From assembly GCA_016801845.1 (NCBI GenBank), contig CM028907.1:15964598-16028597 (forward strand): a stretch of 64,000 nt of DNA, written 5' to 3'. Position 1 is the first letter of the stretch. Every line of letters begins with the position of its first letter. Origin of the DNA: Polydactylus sextarius (Eukaryota > Chordata > Actinopteri > Polynemidae). The notes beneath the pieces were generated by a model. It was not told the origin of the DNA, made no database searches, and saw only the letters and a list, made by a program, of their open reading frames with translations. A program made the translations under genes and the position numbers. Shown here in pieces: positions 46,161 through 56,411 of the stretch.

Positions 46161-48789
46161 TTCAAAGATACAAGACTGTTTACAAAAGCACAAATAAACA
46201 CACAGTGGAAATGAACTATGACACGAGAGCAAATAAACACCTGGTCACAGAGTTTATGAGTCTGTTAAGTGTGGTAGCTTCAAAGTTTTGATAAAACTGA
46301 AATTTCAACTTAAATCAGTTTTCTTTTGGATTCTGGATCACCAGGAAATTAAGTTTTGAGTTACTCTTAAATGTCTGTTTTTTAGTAGCTATGTTATTTT
46401 AGTGTTACAGAGCCTGTGGCACAGTTGAACAAGACAACTGTCAGATTTTATCGACCATTGTTTCTTGACGACTATGTAACAACATACCTCACAATCACAT
46501 TGTCTATTTTTTGTTCTGCCTGGGTCACAGACTGGGCAGACATGTTGGGTTGCTGTCTGTTATGTGGACTAACACTGATTGATTGACTTATTTTCATCAC
46601 CATAAAGTCTGGTGGAGGCTGAATTTGTCTGCAGTTGTCTGCAAATGTCTAAATCACAGAGGACAAAAGTAACAAGAAATCTAAGTCTGTTACACTAGTA
46701 GATACTGATAAAAGTAGTGATGTTATACTTATTCCCAACACATACCGTAGCTGCCCTTCTTGTGAAAATGACAATGTATGATTTTGAAGAAACTACTTAG
46801 AAATAATTCTAACGAGTGACCATAACATAATGCTCCATTATCATGGGGAGTATTTTTGAGAAGTAGCATAGTGGATGCTATATTAGACTGAAATAAGGAA
46901 ACAGAATGGAACAACCACCAGTCCCTGCCATTTTCCATTAGCATACAATTAACATATTTTTCATACTCAACACATTTTAGTGTCCTGTATGTTCTTGCAT
47001 AGTTATTTACAATTAATGTTCCATATGTAACACCACATCTAATGTTTTTTTTTTTTTTTTATGTACACACACACATACACACTCCTCGTTAGTGTGCACT
47101 ATGTGTCACAGAGGCAACATGAGAACCTTTTAGAGGGTTCACCCTCCCCCAGTCTTCTCTCTCTCCTCTCTGTATGCCTCGGTCTCTCCCTGCCTCACAT
47201 GTAACCTATTAGCATAGTGCTATCTTTAACCTACCTCTCTCATTCATTAATGAACCAAGGGAATAGGTGAAGCGTATTTAATGAAATCAAAGTGTGACCA
47301 GCCATCCTAAATCATCTGCGCAGGTTAAAGAGCAAATGGCTCCTTACACTTGATCATGCAGACAATCATGTAGATGTATATTCCAGATAGATTCCAAGTT
47401 TGCCCCGGTCAAATTAAATGTAGACTTTGTATCAATAAAAATTAATTCCAGTATGATGTGAGGAAAAGGATATAGTGATAACATTGGAAGCATCCAGTGA
47501 TTGATACAACTGAATCACAAAACAGGAAAAGACAGCAAGGAAAAGAGAAAACAAATGAAGTGACAAGCTGAGTTCACCTTGTGGAAGAATAGAAACTGAC
47601 CATATTGGATTGATGTGGACTGAAAGGTGTGTCTGAGTGAACAAATGCACGTCTGTGATAATATACAGTAAAACAGAAAATTGATAAGCAAGTAAAATAT
47701 TGTGTAAAAAGGAATGTGTATAGTTAAACCCACTATTATTATTTTTTGGTTTCAGCCAACTAAATAGCTAAGAACAAGCAAACCAGATACATAAAATGTA
47801 TGTAAAGTTTTCTTGATTGTAAAATGTCCTTGTCAATAGATGCACACGAGTTTGGCTTTGGATTACAAATTACAACCATTACAGAACTGAGCACACATGC
47901 AGGAGTCATAAATGATGGAGCCACGCCCCTAATTACCATATACATATGACCCCTTCTGCTTACTCAGCTTTATGTTAGACATGCTCATTAAAAAAGCAGT
48001 AAGGAGGTGCAATTTTGCTGAACGTGCCACGTCTGTGAGGCTCTTCATCAATCTCAGATTAGCAGCGCTCACAAAGAGTGAGCACTGCGCAATTACATGA
48101 TCATATGCACATGTAAACCATCCTAAGTGGTGATATCTCAAACATCACTTTTATCAACATCTGAAAAATTATGATCCAGTTTATAGCATTGTTGCCAAAA
48201 ACAGACTTCCCAGCATCACACAATAAAGACCGTAATGACAGGAACATTAAGTAAGAATAATAAAATGAAGCATCCTATAAAAGGATGGTAAAATCATCAT
48301 GCAACTAAAAGTCATTTTTAGATTGCATATGCACCTTAAATTGCATTTCGCAAATTGCTCTGCAGATGAAAAGCAAGGTGATGTAATATATTAAATTGTC
48401 TGAAAACTTAAATAATATATTATGCATATTATTATATTATTATATTTTATTTGTAACCATTTTTATCTATTCACCTCTGGCTGGCTTTAGAGACCTGTGT
48501 TTATGCATGATGAAAGGTATGTTTATGGTGAGCACATTCTTCTTATATAAATGAAGGTTTGCTTGTTGGAAATTGTGTATGCATCGTTTATTCGCATGGT
48601 CCCCTGTGGCATTTCTGAATCCTTACATTAAGATGAAACCTGTGCCTCTGAGAAGAAACTCTGGTCCAAATGCACCCACACACAGCCCATCTACCATGTG
48701 CTGCACTGATGACTGATAGTCAGATACAGTGTTAAACAAACACAATCGTCATCACGATTCACACATTTCACTCAAAACACTGTTCAGAT
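46161..48789. other. Unique-looking DNA, no gene seen; possible conserved blocks
   Basis: Poly(T) at 47045-47060. The stretches 47200-47370 and 47985-48115 are non-repetitive, balanced in composition and free of slippage tracts, so they are plausible but unproven conserved non-coding elements. Confidence 0.35.
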
Positions 48790-48815
48790 TTTTATTTTAT
48801 TTATTTATTTATTTT
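48790..48815. repeat. (TTTA)n microsatellite
   Basis: About six units. Confidence 0.9.
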
Positions 48816-50409
48816 GACAAATAAAACGTCTGTATACCCGTATAACATAAAACATGTTATTGCGTTAGCACGCTAAGTGTAAGTAGAAAAGGTCACTCGG
48901 AAAGTGGGACATGATCGGCGAGTGGTTATTTGCAGTCAGTCATTGTCGTGACGTGAAAATCTATAGGGAAGAAGAGTTGCCTCTCTCTCCCTGGCTGGAA
49001 TTGACCAACAATCGATGGTCTGGGAAATTGGTCAGTGGTGCAGAGCTTTTGAGATAGGGGGGGTTGAAACTGTTTGGTGAAGCATTAGCTAAAGATTATT
49101 TATGATCATACATATATTTCTGCTGACACATCAGCAGTTAGGTCCTGGAATACAGGTCTTTCATCATATGCCAAACGTTTCTGTTTTCTTATTCCAAATG
49201 GCCTGACTTGGAATTGTATTTCTCGGCAAATGGCTACTCTGTGATTACATGCTGGAGTCCAAATGAGGATCATTTACTCATCTATATTGTCCCCTCATTT
49301 GGGCCCAGGTCTGGAAGCCTAAATGTGATGCACTCTCTTTTGCCATTTTCTCATTTCATCTTTCTTTCCTCTGTCTTATCCCCCTTTCCCTCATTTTTGC
49401 TGGCTTCACCGGTCTCATTTCCTTCTTCCATTCCCTTTCTCACTCTCTCATTTTCTCTCTTTTCCCAGAAACACAGAAGCTAGGAGATCAGCTTATCACT
49501 TTCTGCATCAAAGGACCAAGCTGTCATACTGGCTCTGAATAAGCCTCTGAGTGTATGTGTGCATATGTGGAGAAAAAGAAGTGAGGAACAGCTTGCGAGT
49601 GTAGGTAGGCTCTCGAACAATAAATTATTTTGCTTTAAACTTTCCTCTGTATGCAGACATTGCTGACATTATCCCTCTGATGCTATTAATTCAACATGAT
49701 TTTAGTGATTATGCTGTGATATCAGTGGTGACGCGTCTAGATTGCACTTCACCTTCAACCCAATCCGTGCTGGTATTTGCATCAACACTTTGCAAAACTG
49801 AATATATTAAGGAATTTAGGTAATGTTGCAAATTCATCTCACAGTCAAGAAATGGCAGAAAATTACTTAGTAGACTCAACATATTTTCTCAGAAATATTC
49901 AAAAAGCTATGATGAAAAATCACTTGATTTATTGCAAACAGAGAGATTTTTTTTTTTTTTTTTTTTGCAAGGGTGTAAGGCTGTTCAGTAAGGGATAAGA
50001 GACCATTAGAAGCCCAAAACAAGATGGATCAACCTGAAAAAAGTTTGCTTCCTAAAAGCTACGCCATTATCATAGGAGCAGAACATTTTTTTTTAAACTT
50101 TTCTGAAGAAACCCTGCCTATATTAGTTACTAAATGCTTTTCACATTCTGAAAAAAAAAAAAAAAAAAAATCTTTTTTTTTTCCTTGGTAACCAAAGACA
50201 AAACAAAGAATCGACTTGCCTCCACTTAAACACATCACTACCATTGATAATTTTCCTCCTAAAATTATAATCTGTATACCTCACTGCACGAACATCAATG
50301 GTCATTTATGTAACATGAGGGCAGTCAATGTTGTGGAATTAAAACCTGATTAAGTGAATAAATGTCACAGATAACCAAACTTTTATAACAGTTGTGGCAA
50401 GTCAGCAAG
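48816..50409. other. Unique-looking DNA with homopolymer runs, no gene seen
   Basis: T runs at about 49949-49966, an A run at about 50152-50170 and another T run just after it, which together can pair as a weak hairpin. A pyrimidine-rich stretch covers 49335-49465. No motif-bearing ORF. Confidence 0.45.
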
Positions 50410-50722
50410 TGTTGTGGCGTTAAACCCAAGTGATGTGCACAAGCTCCACTGCTCTACAGTAACACATGACTCTCCAAGGACAGTCAACAACAGAAACAGG
50501 GTGAAGCAGCAAATCCCACCTGCCAAAAGCTACACGGTCCGACCGGACATGACATATTGAGGGGAGTGGAAAAAGACAAAGGCACGGTGTGAACTGCTGC
50601 ATTTATAGGTAGCGCCCCCCTGCAGGGAGTGGCTGTCAAGGTGCTCAATTAAGAGCCGTTACACTGCATAGGATGCAAACTACATCCATGCTGCTACATA
50701 ATGATATTGACAAATAAACTGT
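50410..50722 (-). repeat. Direct repeat copy 1, LTR-like (3' LTR if read on the minus strand)
   Basis: The 313-bp copy pairs with 51420-51749. The stretch from about 50592 to 50722 differs from its partner at only three positions in about 132 bases; the rest aligns with more substitutions and several indels. On the minus strand it starts ACAGTTTATTTGTC, carries the TATA-box-like CTATAAAT (plus 50601-50608) and ends CCACAACA. An AATAAA on the plus strand lies six bases from the end. There is no clean TG...CA pair and no target-site duplication, so LTR status is inferred only from structure. Confidence 0.6.
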
Positions 50723-51419
50723 GGGCAAATAAACGGGGCAAATTATGCGTGATCAAAATAGAACAAAAAAAAATATCCAAAGTAAATAAGTACCAAGTAA
50801 ATAAACAAATAACAACTTTGATGAAACTAAATAATCCCCTGGCCTAAACAATAATCAAATAACAAATAAAAAACAACCCCAAAATAATATATAATAAAAC
50901 AAACAAACAAAAATGAACCAACTTAAGAAAAGGTTTGAAAAGAAAAAAAAAACAAAAAAAACAATGCCTCCGCCTCCCCCCAAAACAATAATTGGTGCCA
51001 AAAGAAAAGAGGCCCGACAATCAGTGGACACGGGCCCACAAGTAGAAAGGCCGAAGCGCCGAAACACCGGGTAGATAAGGCACGTGGCTGGGAGGGACCA
51101 ACACAAGCTGGGCCGTCAAGGCGTGACGGTGGCAGAGCAACACACCACAGAGGTGAAGCAGTAGAGACAAGCAGCATTTCTTGGCCAGGTTGATACCATT
51201 CATCTAAAAAGAAATTAAATTAGTATAATAATTATACTAAGCTAAAATTGTGCTTTTACACGCCGATTAAAAACAATAACAAACCTTGTTGTTGATTCAG
51301 ACACACTCACACAAGGCAGGGGAGAGAGAGAGACCCATGCTGCTACTGGTGCTTACCATGCTAGCATTAGCTGAGAAGCCCAGTGCAGAGAGGGAGGACA
51401 CTTACCACCGGAAAAGATG
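50723..51419 (-). mobile_element. Internal region of LTR-like cassette with splice signals and short ORF
   Basis: About 700 bp lie between the two direct repeats. Read on the minus strand, a GTAAGTG donor sits at 51405-51399, 15 bases after the upstream repeat ends. A TACTAAT branch-like site, pyrimidine tract and TTTTTAG acceptor end at 51204. The next base starts an ATG frame (51203-51021) beginning MNGINLAKKCCLSLLLHLCG, a signal-peptide-like N-terminus, and stopping after 60 codons; GC-rich sequence with other open frames continues to about 50970. No reverse transcriptase, gag or integrase motif was seen, nor a convincing tRNA primer site. It could be a small non-autonomous LTR element, an LTR-captured exon, or a tandem duplication around a dead first exon. 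Confidence 0.4.
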
Positions 51420-51749
51420 TGACATGGTGTTACACCCAAGCGATGCTCACAAGCTCCGCCGCTCTACAGTAACACATGATCGTTATGAGCATGCAAGGAG
51501 AGTCAACAACAGAAACAGGATGAAGCAGCACGCCATCCTACCTGCTACACGAAACCTACACAGTCTGACCGGACATGACGTGTTGGTGGGAAGCGCAAAA
51601 AGACATAGACATGGTATGAACTGCTGCATTTATAGGTAGCGCCCCCCTGCAGGGAGTGGCTGTCAGGGTGCTCAATTAAGAGCCGTTACACTGCATAGGA
51701 TGCAAACTACATCCACACTGCTACATAATGATATTGACAAATAAACTGT
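51420..51749 (-). repeat. Direct repeat copy 2, LTR-like (5' LTR if read on the minus strand)
   Basis: The 330-bp partner of copy 1, carrying the same CTATAAAT box (plus 51628-51635) and CCCCCCTGCAGGGAG motif. It has a 17-base net gain over copy 1, mainly around 51480-51495 and 51530-51555. Confidence 0.6.
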
Positions 51750-54122
51750 ATTTATTATATGATTTGTCGTGTCCAGTGGCCAGTATCCACTCTACTTAAT
51801 GAGGTCAGTATCTATGCTGATACCGATCTTGTGTATTGGACCAGAGCCTTCTTATTCAGTGAGACTGTGGTCTTTAAAAAATTACCACCTTAATTCACAT
51901 GATACTTTCCTCCATTGACCAGGGGAGTCTGATAATTCATGGGAATATTTAGGTGGTTAGCTAAGTCATTCACATGATCACATCACAGTTTTCACGTCCA
52001 AAAACTTTGAAGTCTATAGACTTTGTTAGCTGACTTCAGCATCCTCTTCTCCTACAGTTGGTGCTAGTCTGGCAGCAGGAAGCACATATGTAAAGATGAT
52101 TTCCCATTTGGAAAATACTCAGGGCCATGGTAACTGTCTATCACTCACATATTCTGCAGAAAATGCTGTGTAATTCATTGCAGATTGCATTGTTTGCTTG
52201 CTTCTTCTTGATCCACGAAATTTTAATTTAGCAAATTACTGTTTGGTTTTGTGTTTCACTGTTTCAAAACCTATGGTGGTAGATTAGGTTTTCTTTCACA
52301 CTGCTTGGCATAAAGCCAAAGCAGAGACAGAGAGCCACATATGTTTTACTTCTGCAGCAGTGGCATCAGCTGTGCAAACAAGATTCAGGAGGTGACATGC
52401 ACACTTATGATACTGTGGGAGTTGATAATCAAGGCTGGTATCGCCAACTAAAATAGCACAGGCATCTCAGACATCTTGATACTCCACCTCTGAAAGACTT
52501 TCATCTACTGAAGCATCATCGGTGATGGAGTACCTCTCCTCCTGTTTATAATTTGAAGGAAAGTTTTCAGGAGGTTTCAAGCCGCTATCTGGTGTTGTCC
52601 TGGTCTACATCAAGTATGCTGGAGCCTTTTATGCATCTGTAAGCGAGTTCATCAGAGCACCTTGCTAAAGAGGTCTGGTAGATGTGATAACAAGTGACAC
52701 CCACAAGTGAAAGTATGCTGTCTGGCTGTCCACTCGACTCTCTTCACAGAACCACAGCTTGTAATGATTCTATAATGTTTTCTACAGATTCCTGATTTAT
52801 TTTTTTTTAGCACATTTCCCATGTCATTATTCTACAGTAATAGTTCTGTCACACTTTCTGTCATGTTCTGAATCATGCACACCACAGTTAAATTGCGTGG
52901 ATGCCTTCTCAAATGAAATGAAAGCTGTTCAGGCTGTTCAACTCTGTGCTGTTTTTTAAAGGGGATATGCTTTTGTGATCTTTGCATTCTATATGAGCTT
53001 CTACCATTAGAGGAGAATTCCCACTTTCTACTGCACTTTGTAAAAACATCTTTTTGTTGCACTCTCTGGTGGAAAATAAACGAAGCTACAAAGAACTTGT
53101 AATAAAATTGCCACACAGGCTGGTGCACTGAAGGTCATAGGTACTGAAATCATTTCATTTAATATGTAAGAATCAAGAGTCAAAATAGATTACTTTTCAG
53201 GTATGAAAATTAAAAGCCCACAGGATGTATTTATGTATATGAGGGACTAATCTGGGGATGAAAATGTATGGACAAGGCTGGAGCTGAACATCATATAGTG
53301 GAGATAAAAAACAATGTATAAAAATGCTATAAACAAGTATATATATTTTTTTTTATATATTTACAATTAGTTGTGCTCCACTGCATAAATTAAATTCTTT
53401 TCACTTGATTTAGTTTTTTTTTCATTCTTAGTAAATAATCAACTAATCTTGTACATAGTTTCTTTTTGTATTCAGTGCATATATTGTTTATAAGGTTTCA
53501 TTCACTGCTGAACTGTAGCAGCACTGCTTCATATTTACAGCAGGATCAAGACCAAGCGACCAAAGATTAACCAAATGTTTTATTGCCTGTACCTTAGTAT
53601 CAGAGCTCTGATGTTCTGCTCTCAAACAAGCTACAGTAAGGTATCATGTGATGACATGAGCTGCGAGGAAGAAAAATACACAAGACATGATAATCAACTA
53701 ACAGAAACATGTCAGTGTCCAACTCCTCCTGAGTTGGCTCCCATAATCAATCAGTATACAACACTCATTTTCCCTCAGACCTCCCTCCTCACCTTCCTTT
53801 ACCTCCCACGACTGTTGTTGACTGTCTCTGATCAGGGAGAACCCCCTCTGTTTACCATCCAATGGTTTTTATCATTCCTGTATGTCACACTTTCTTTCTT
53901 GAACCATGTATTACCCTTGATTAAACACTGCCTGTACCTATAACTACGTTTACATACTGTCTGGTCACTACCCTTGACTTTGCATATAATTGACCTTCTG
54001 ACCTTCACTTTTGGTCAGTCACAGTGCTAAAAAAAGTATTTCTTCTGCTGTAACTTTTCTTGTAATGTTGCTCATAATGGCATGTGAAGTTAAAGGAACC
54101 CTCTTGTGAACCCCTGTTGTGT
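51750..54122. other. Unique-looking DNA, no gene seen
   Basis: ORFs at 52832-53128 (minus, 98 codons) and 53575-53943 (plus, 122 codons) show no known motif. The second is hydrophobic and leucine-rich at its C-terminal half but lacks exon context. Confidence 0.4.

Positions 54123-54164
<42 letters not shown>
54123..54164. repeat. (TA)n then (CA)n compound microsatellite
   Basis: About ten TA and eleven CA units, the same arrangement as at 7439-7505. Confidence 0.95.
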
Positions 54165-54769
54165 TTCTACATCAAATATGATGTTCTAATCTATTTTAAT
54201 ACATACCTCACCCTTGTAAAATATGTTCTATGACTGGACCTGATGATAACACGTCACTGCTTGTATTGATGTTTTTTTCATCAGGACCCAGCCTTTTGCA
54301 GTGGGTTAAGTATAGCTAAGAGCTGGCAGTGAAGTTACATTTTAATATCTGTGAACCAAATCTTGGAGACTACTTATTTTCTAAGCTTAGGTTCAATTCC
54401 CTCATTAGAGCAGAGCTCCAGTGAGCTGTGAAGGTCACAGTTTTCATTTTCCCTCTCACCTTGTACCTAACCATTATATCCTGTAATGATTGTGATGTAC
54501 CACCTGATCAGAGCTGATACTGTGTACACCTGAGTCTATTCAGATTCACTCAAGTATTGGACATATTGATGCACCGATCCAAGACCAGTAGCAGTAAAAC
54601 AAAACCCTACCTGACCCAATTAGACTGAATAGAGTTGGTTTCATATTTTAGGATATTCTGCATATTTTATAAAGATCACCAACTCTGTCCACTATAATTA
54701 TGTTATTTGTGGCTGTGAAGTGTTAAGATAAACATATTTGGTGGAAAATGTTATAGGCTGTTGAGAAAG
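54165..54769. other. Unique-looking DNA, no gene seen
   Basis: The final 130 bases may belong to the DNA element whose terminus is at 54770-54796, but no transposase remnant was recognised. Confidence 0.35.
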
Positions 54770-54796
54770 CCTCCCAAACTTTTGACTGGTAGTGTA
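54770..54796 (+). mobile_element. Tc1-like terminal inverted repeat, solo end
   Basis: CTCCCAAACTTTTGACTGGT then AGTGTA is the terminal sequence of a common fish Tc1 family (inverted form begins with a TACACTACCAGTC-type motif). No opposite end was found in the window. Confidence 0.65.
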
Positions 54797-55631
54797 TATT
54801 TATATGTACTGCTCACACGCAAGAGATAGCATTTCGAGGCTCTAAGAAAGTTACATTTTTTTTTTGCAATTTAAAAATTCAGGATATTGATCATATTTAC
54901 TGACCTTGTTTACAGGGGTCTGTGAAGTTTAATATTTTAATATTGAGAATAAAAACAGAAAATTACATTTTTTATAGCTCCAAGGCAAGACATAAAAGTC
55001 AAGCCAAAATATTTGCCTACCATATTTTGAAGCAGATTCCATTTAGCTGAAGATGACTCTTGCACTTCCTTTAGGCTAAATGGACATGATGACAAAGAGT
55101 TTGTATGATTATGTACAAGATTTTATAGACTTACAGTGTATTACACATTATGTAGGTGCTTTGTTCTACCTACAATTGCACTCAACAGTGATTTCACAGT
55201 GTCAGGAAGTGTAAGTAGACACTACTGCAGCACAGTGAGAAGTTCAATCAATGGAAACCACCACTATGAAATTAACTGTTGCTTATTTTCTTGATCATGT
55301 AACAGAATATTTTTTCCTTTGATTTTGAACAGGACGCAAAAGTGTAGAATTGTTTGCACAGTTAATTGGTGTTTTGCATTCCTGACATTCCAGCCATGCA
55401 ACCATATTACAAATGCAAGTCAACCTTTCCCTGTGCAGGATGCTGCACAACTAGAACTTGCATTGGAAAAGTAGCATCTTATAATTAGCTTATCTATTGC
55501 ACTTCTGGCCAGCTGAACAAAAATAAACATAATATATATGATGATATATATAATATGCAGACTCATCTTTTTATAGGACCCTCTCCTTTATTTACAACTT
55601 ACAAAAATAAATAACAGCCCTTCACCTTTCA
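54797..55631. other. AT-rich DNA, no gene seen
   Basis: Nothing recognised. Confidence 0.4.
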
Positions 55632-55661
55632 CTTATTATTATTATTATTATTATTATTATT
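55632..55661. repeat. (ATT)n microsatellite
   Basis: About nine to ten units. Confidence 0.95.
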
Positions 55662-55737
55662 GTGGTTGTTGGCACTGATGACTATTGTCCTAGGCAAAGC
55701 CACTGTAGCAAAATGGGGTTAGACCCTTGTGTGGACC

Positions 55738-55739
<2 letters not shown>

Positions 55740-55823
<84 letters not shown>
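55740..55823. repeat. (CA)42 microsatellite
   Basis: An 84-base uninterrupted CA tract, the longest dinucleotide run in the window. Purine-pyrimidine alternation of this length can adopt Z-DNA. Confidence 0.97.
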
Positions 55824-55829
<6 letters not shown>

Positions 55830-56359
55830 GCCACCTTAGTTCAGCAAAGATGAGGTAAGCTGTGTATAGTGAGTGTAGACAAGTATAAATTTGACTGCTT
55901 TATTGGTTGGTCACTGGTCATGGATGAAAAATTTTCACTGAATTAATTTTCAACAAACTGCTATATTTGCTGTCTTAAAAAATGTGTACACTGTGATAGG
56001 GTTTAAATTCAATATTCTTTCAGTGCACTTCTCATGTGTATTACCACAATGCAGAAGTTAAGCTTCCTCTTGAGAGTACAAACACACTTCCTCCTTCTAG
56101 TTTTCATTGATGTACAGGTTCCCTTTGGAGAATCTAAAAAAAACGTTGCAACCAAAGTGCATTGAGCATAGTGAGGTTGAGATGAAAGATTTGATTCATT
56201 GTTGCTGCTACCAACACAACACTACAGTACAGCTGTATATAATAATAGTGTGTTGTATTGATATTATATTGATATTGATTCATACTGTGGATCCAAATTA
56301 CTTTCACAATCAACTAAAATGAAATTACATTTCTGCCCAACTTATTAGAGAATTATTTT

Positions 56360-56361
<2 letters not shown>
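55824..56361. other. AT-rich DNA, no gene seen
   Basis: A 71-codon ORF at 56107-56322 lacks motifs. Confidence 0.4.

Positions 56362-56409
<48 letters not shown>
56362..56409. repeat. (CA)24 microsatellite
   Basis: An uninterrupted 48-base tract. Confidence 0.97.

Positions 56410-56411
<2 letters not shown>

Noticed and set aside
50150..50185. A-run followed by T-run as a terminator hairpin
   Set aside because: Homopolymer pairs are common in this AT-rich DNA; no transcript ends here and intrinsic terminators do not apply to a vertebrate genome.
51286..51639. 117-codon plus-strand ORF
   Set aside because: It runs across the boundary of the direct repeat, its composition follows the repeat, and the splice-like signals are on the other strand.
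53575..53943. 122-codon plus-strand ORF
   Set aside because: No motif, no Kozak or splice support; its length is within chance for a 64-kb window read in six frames.
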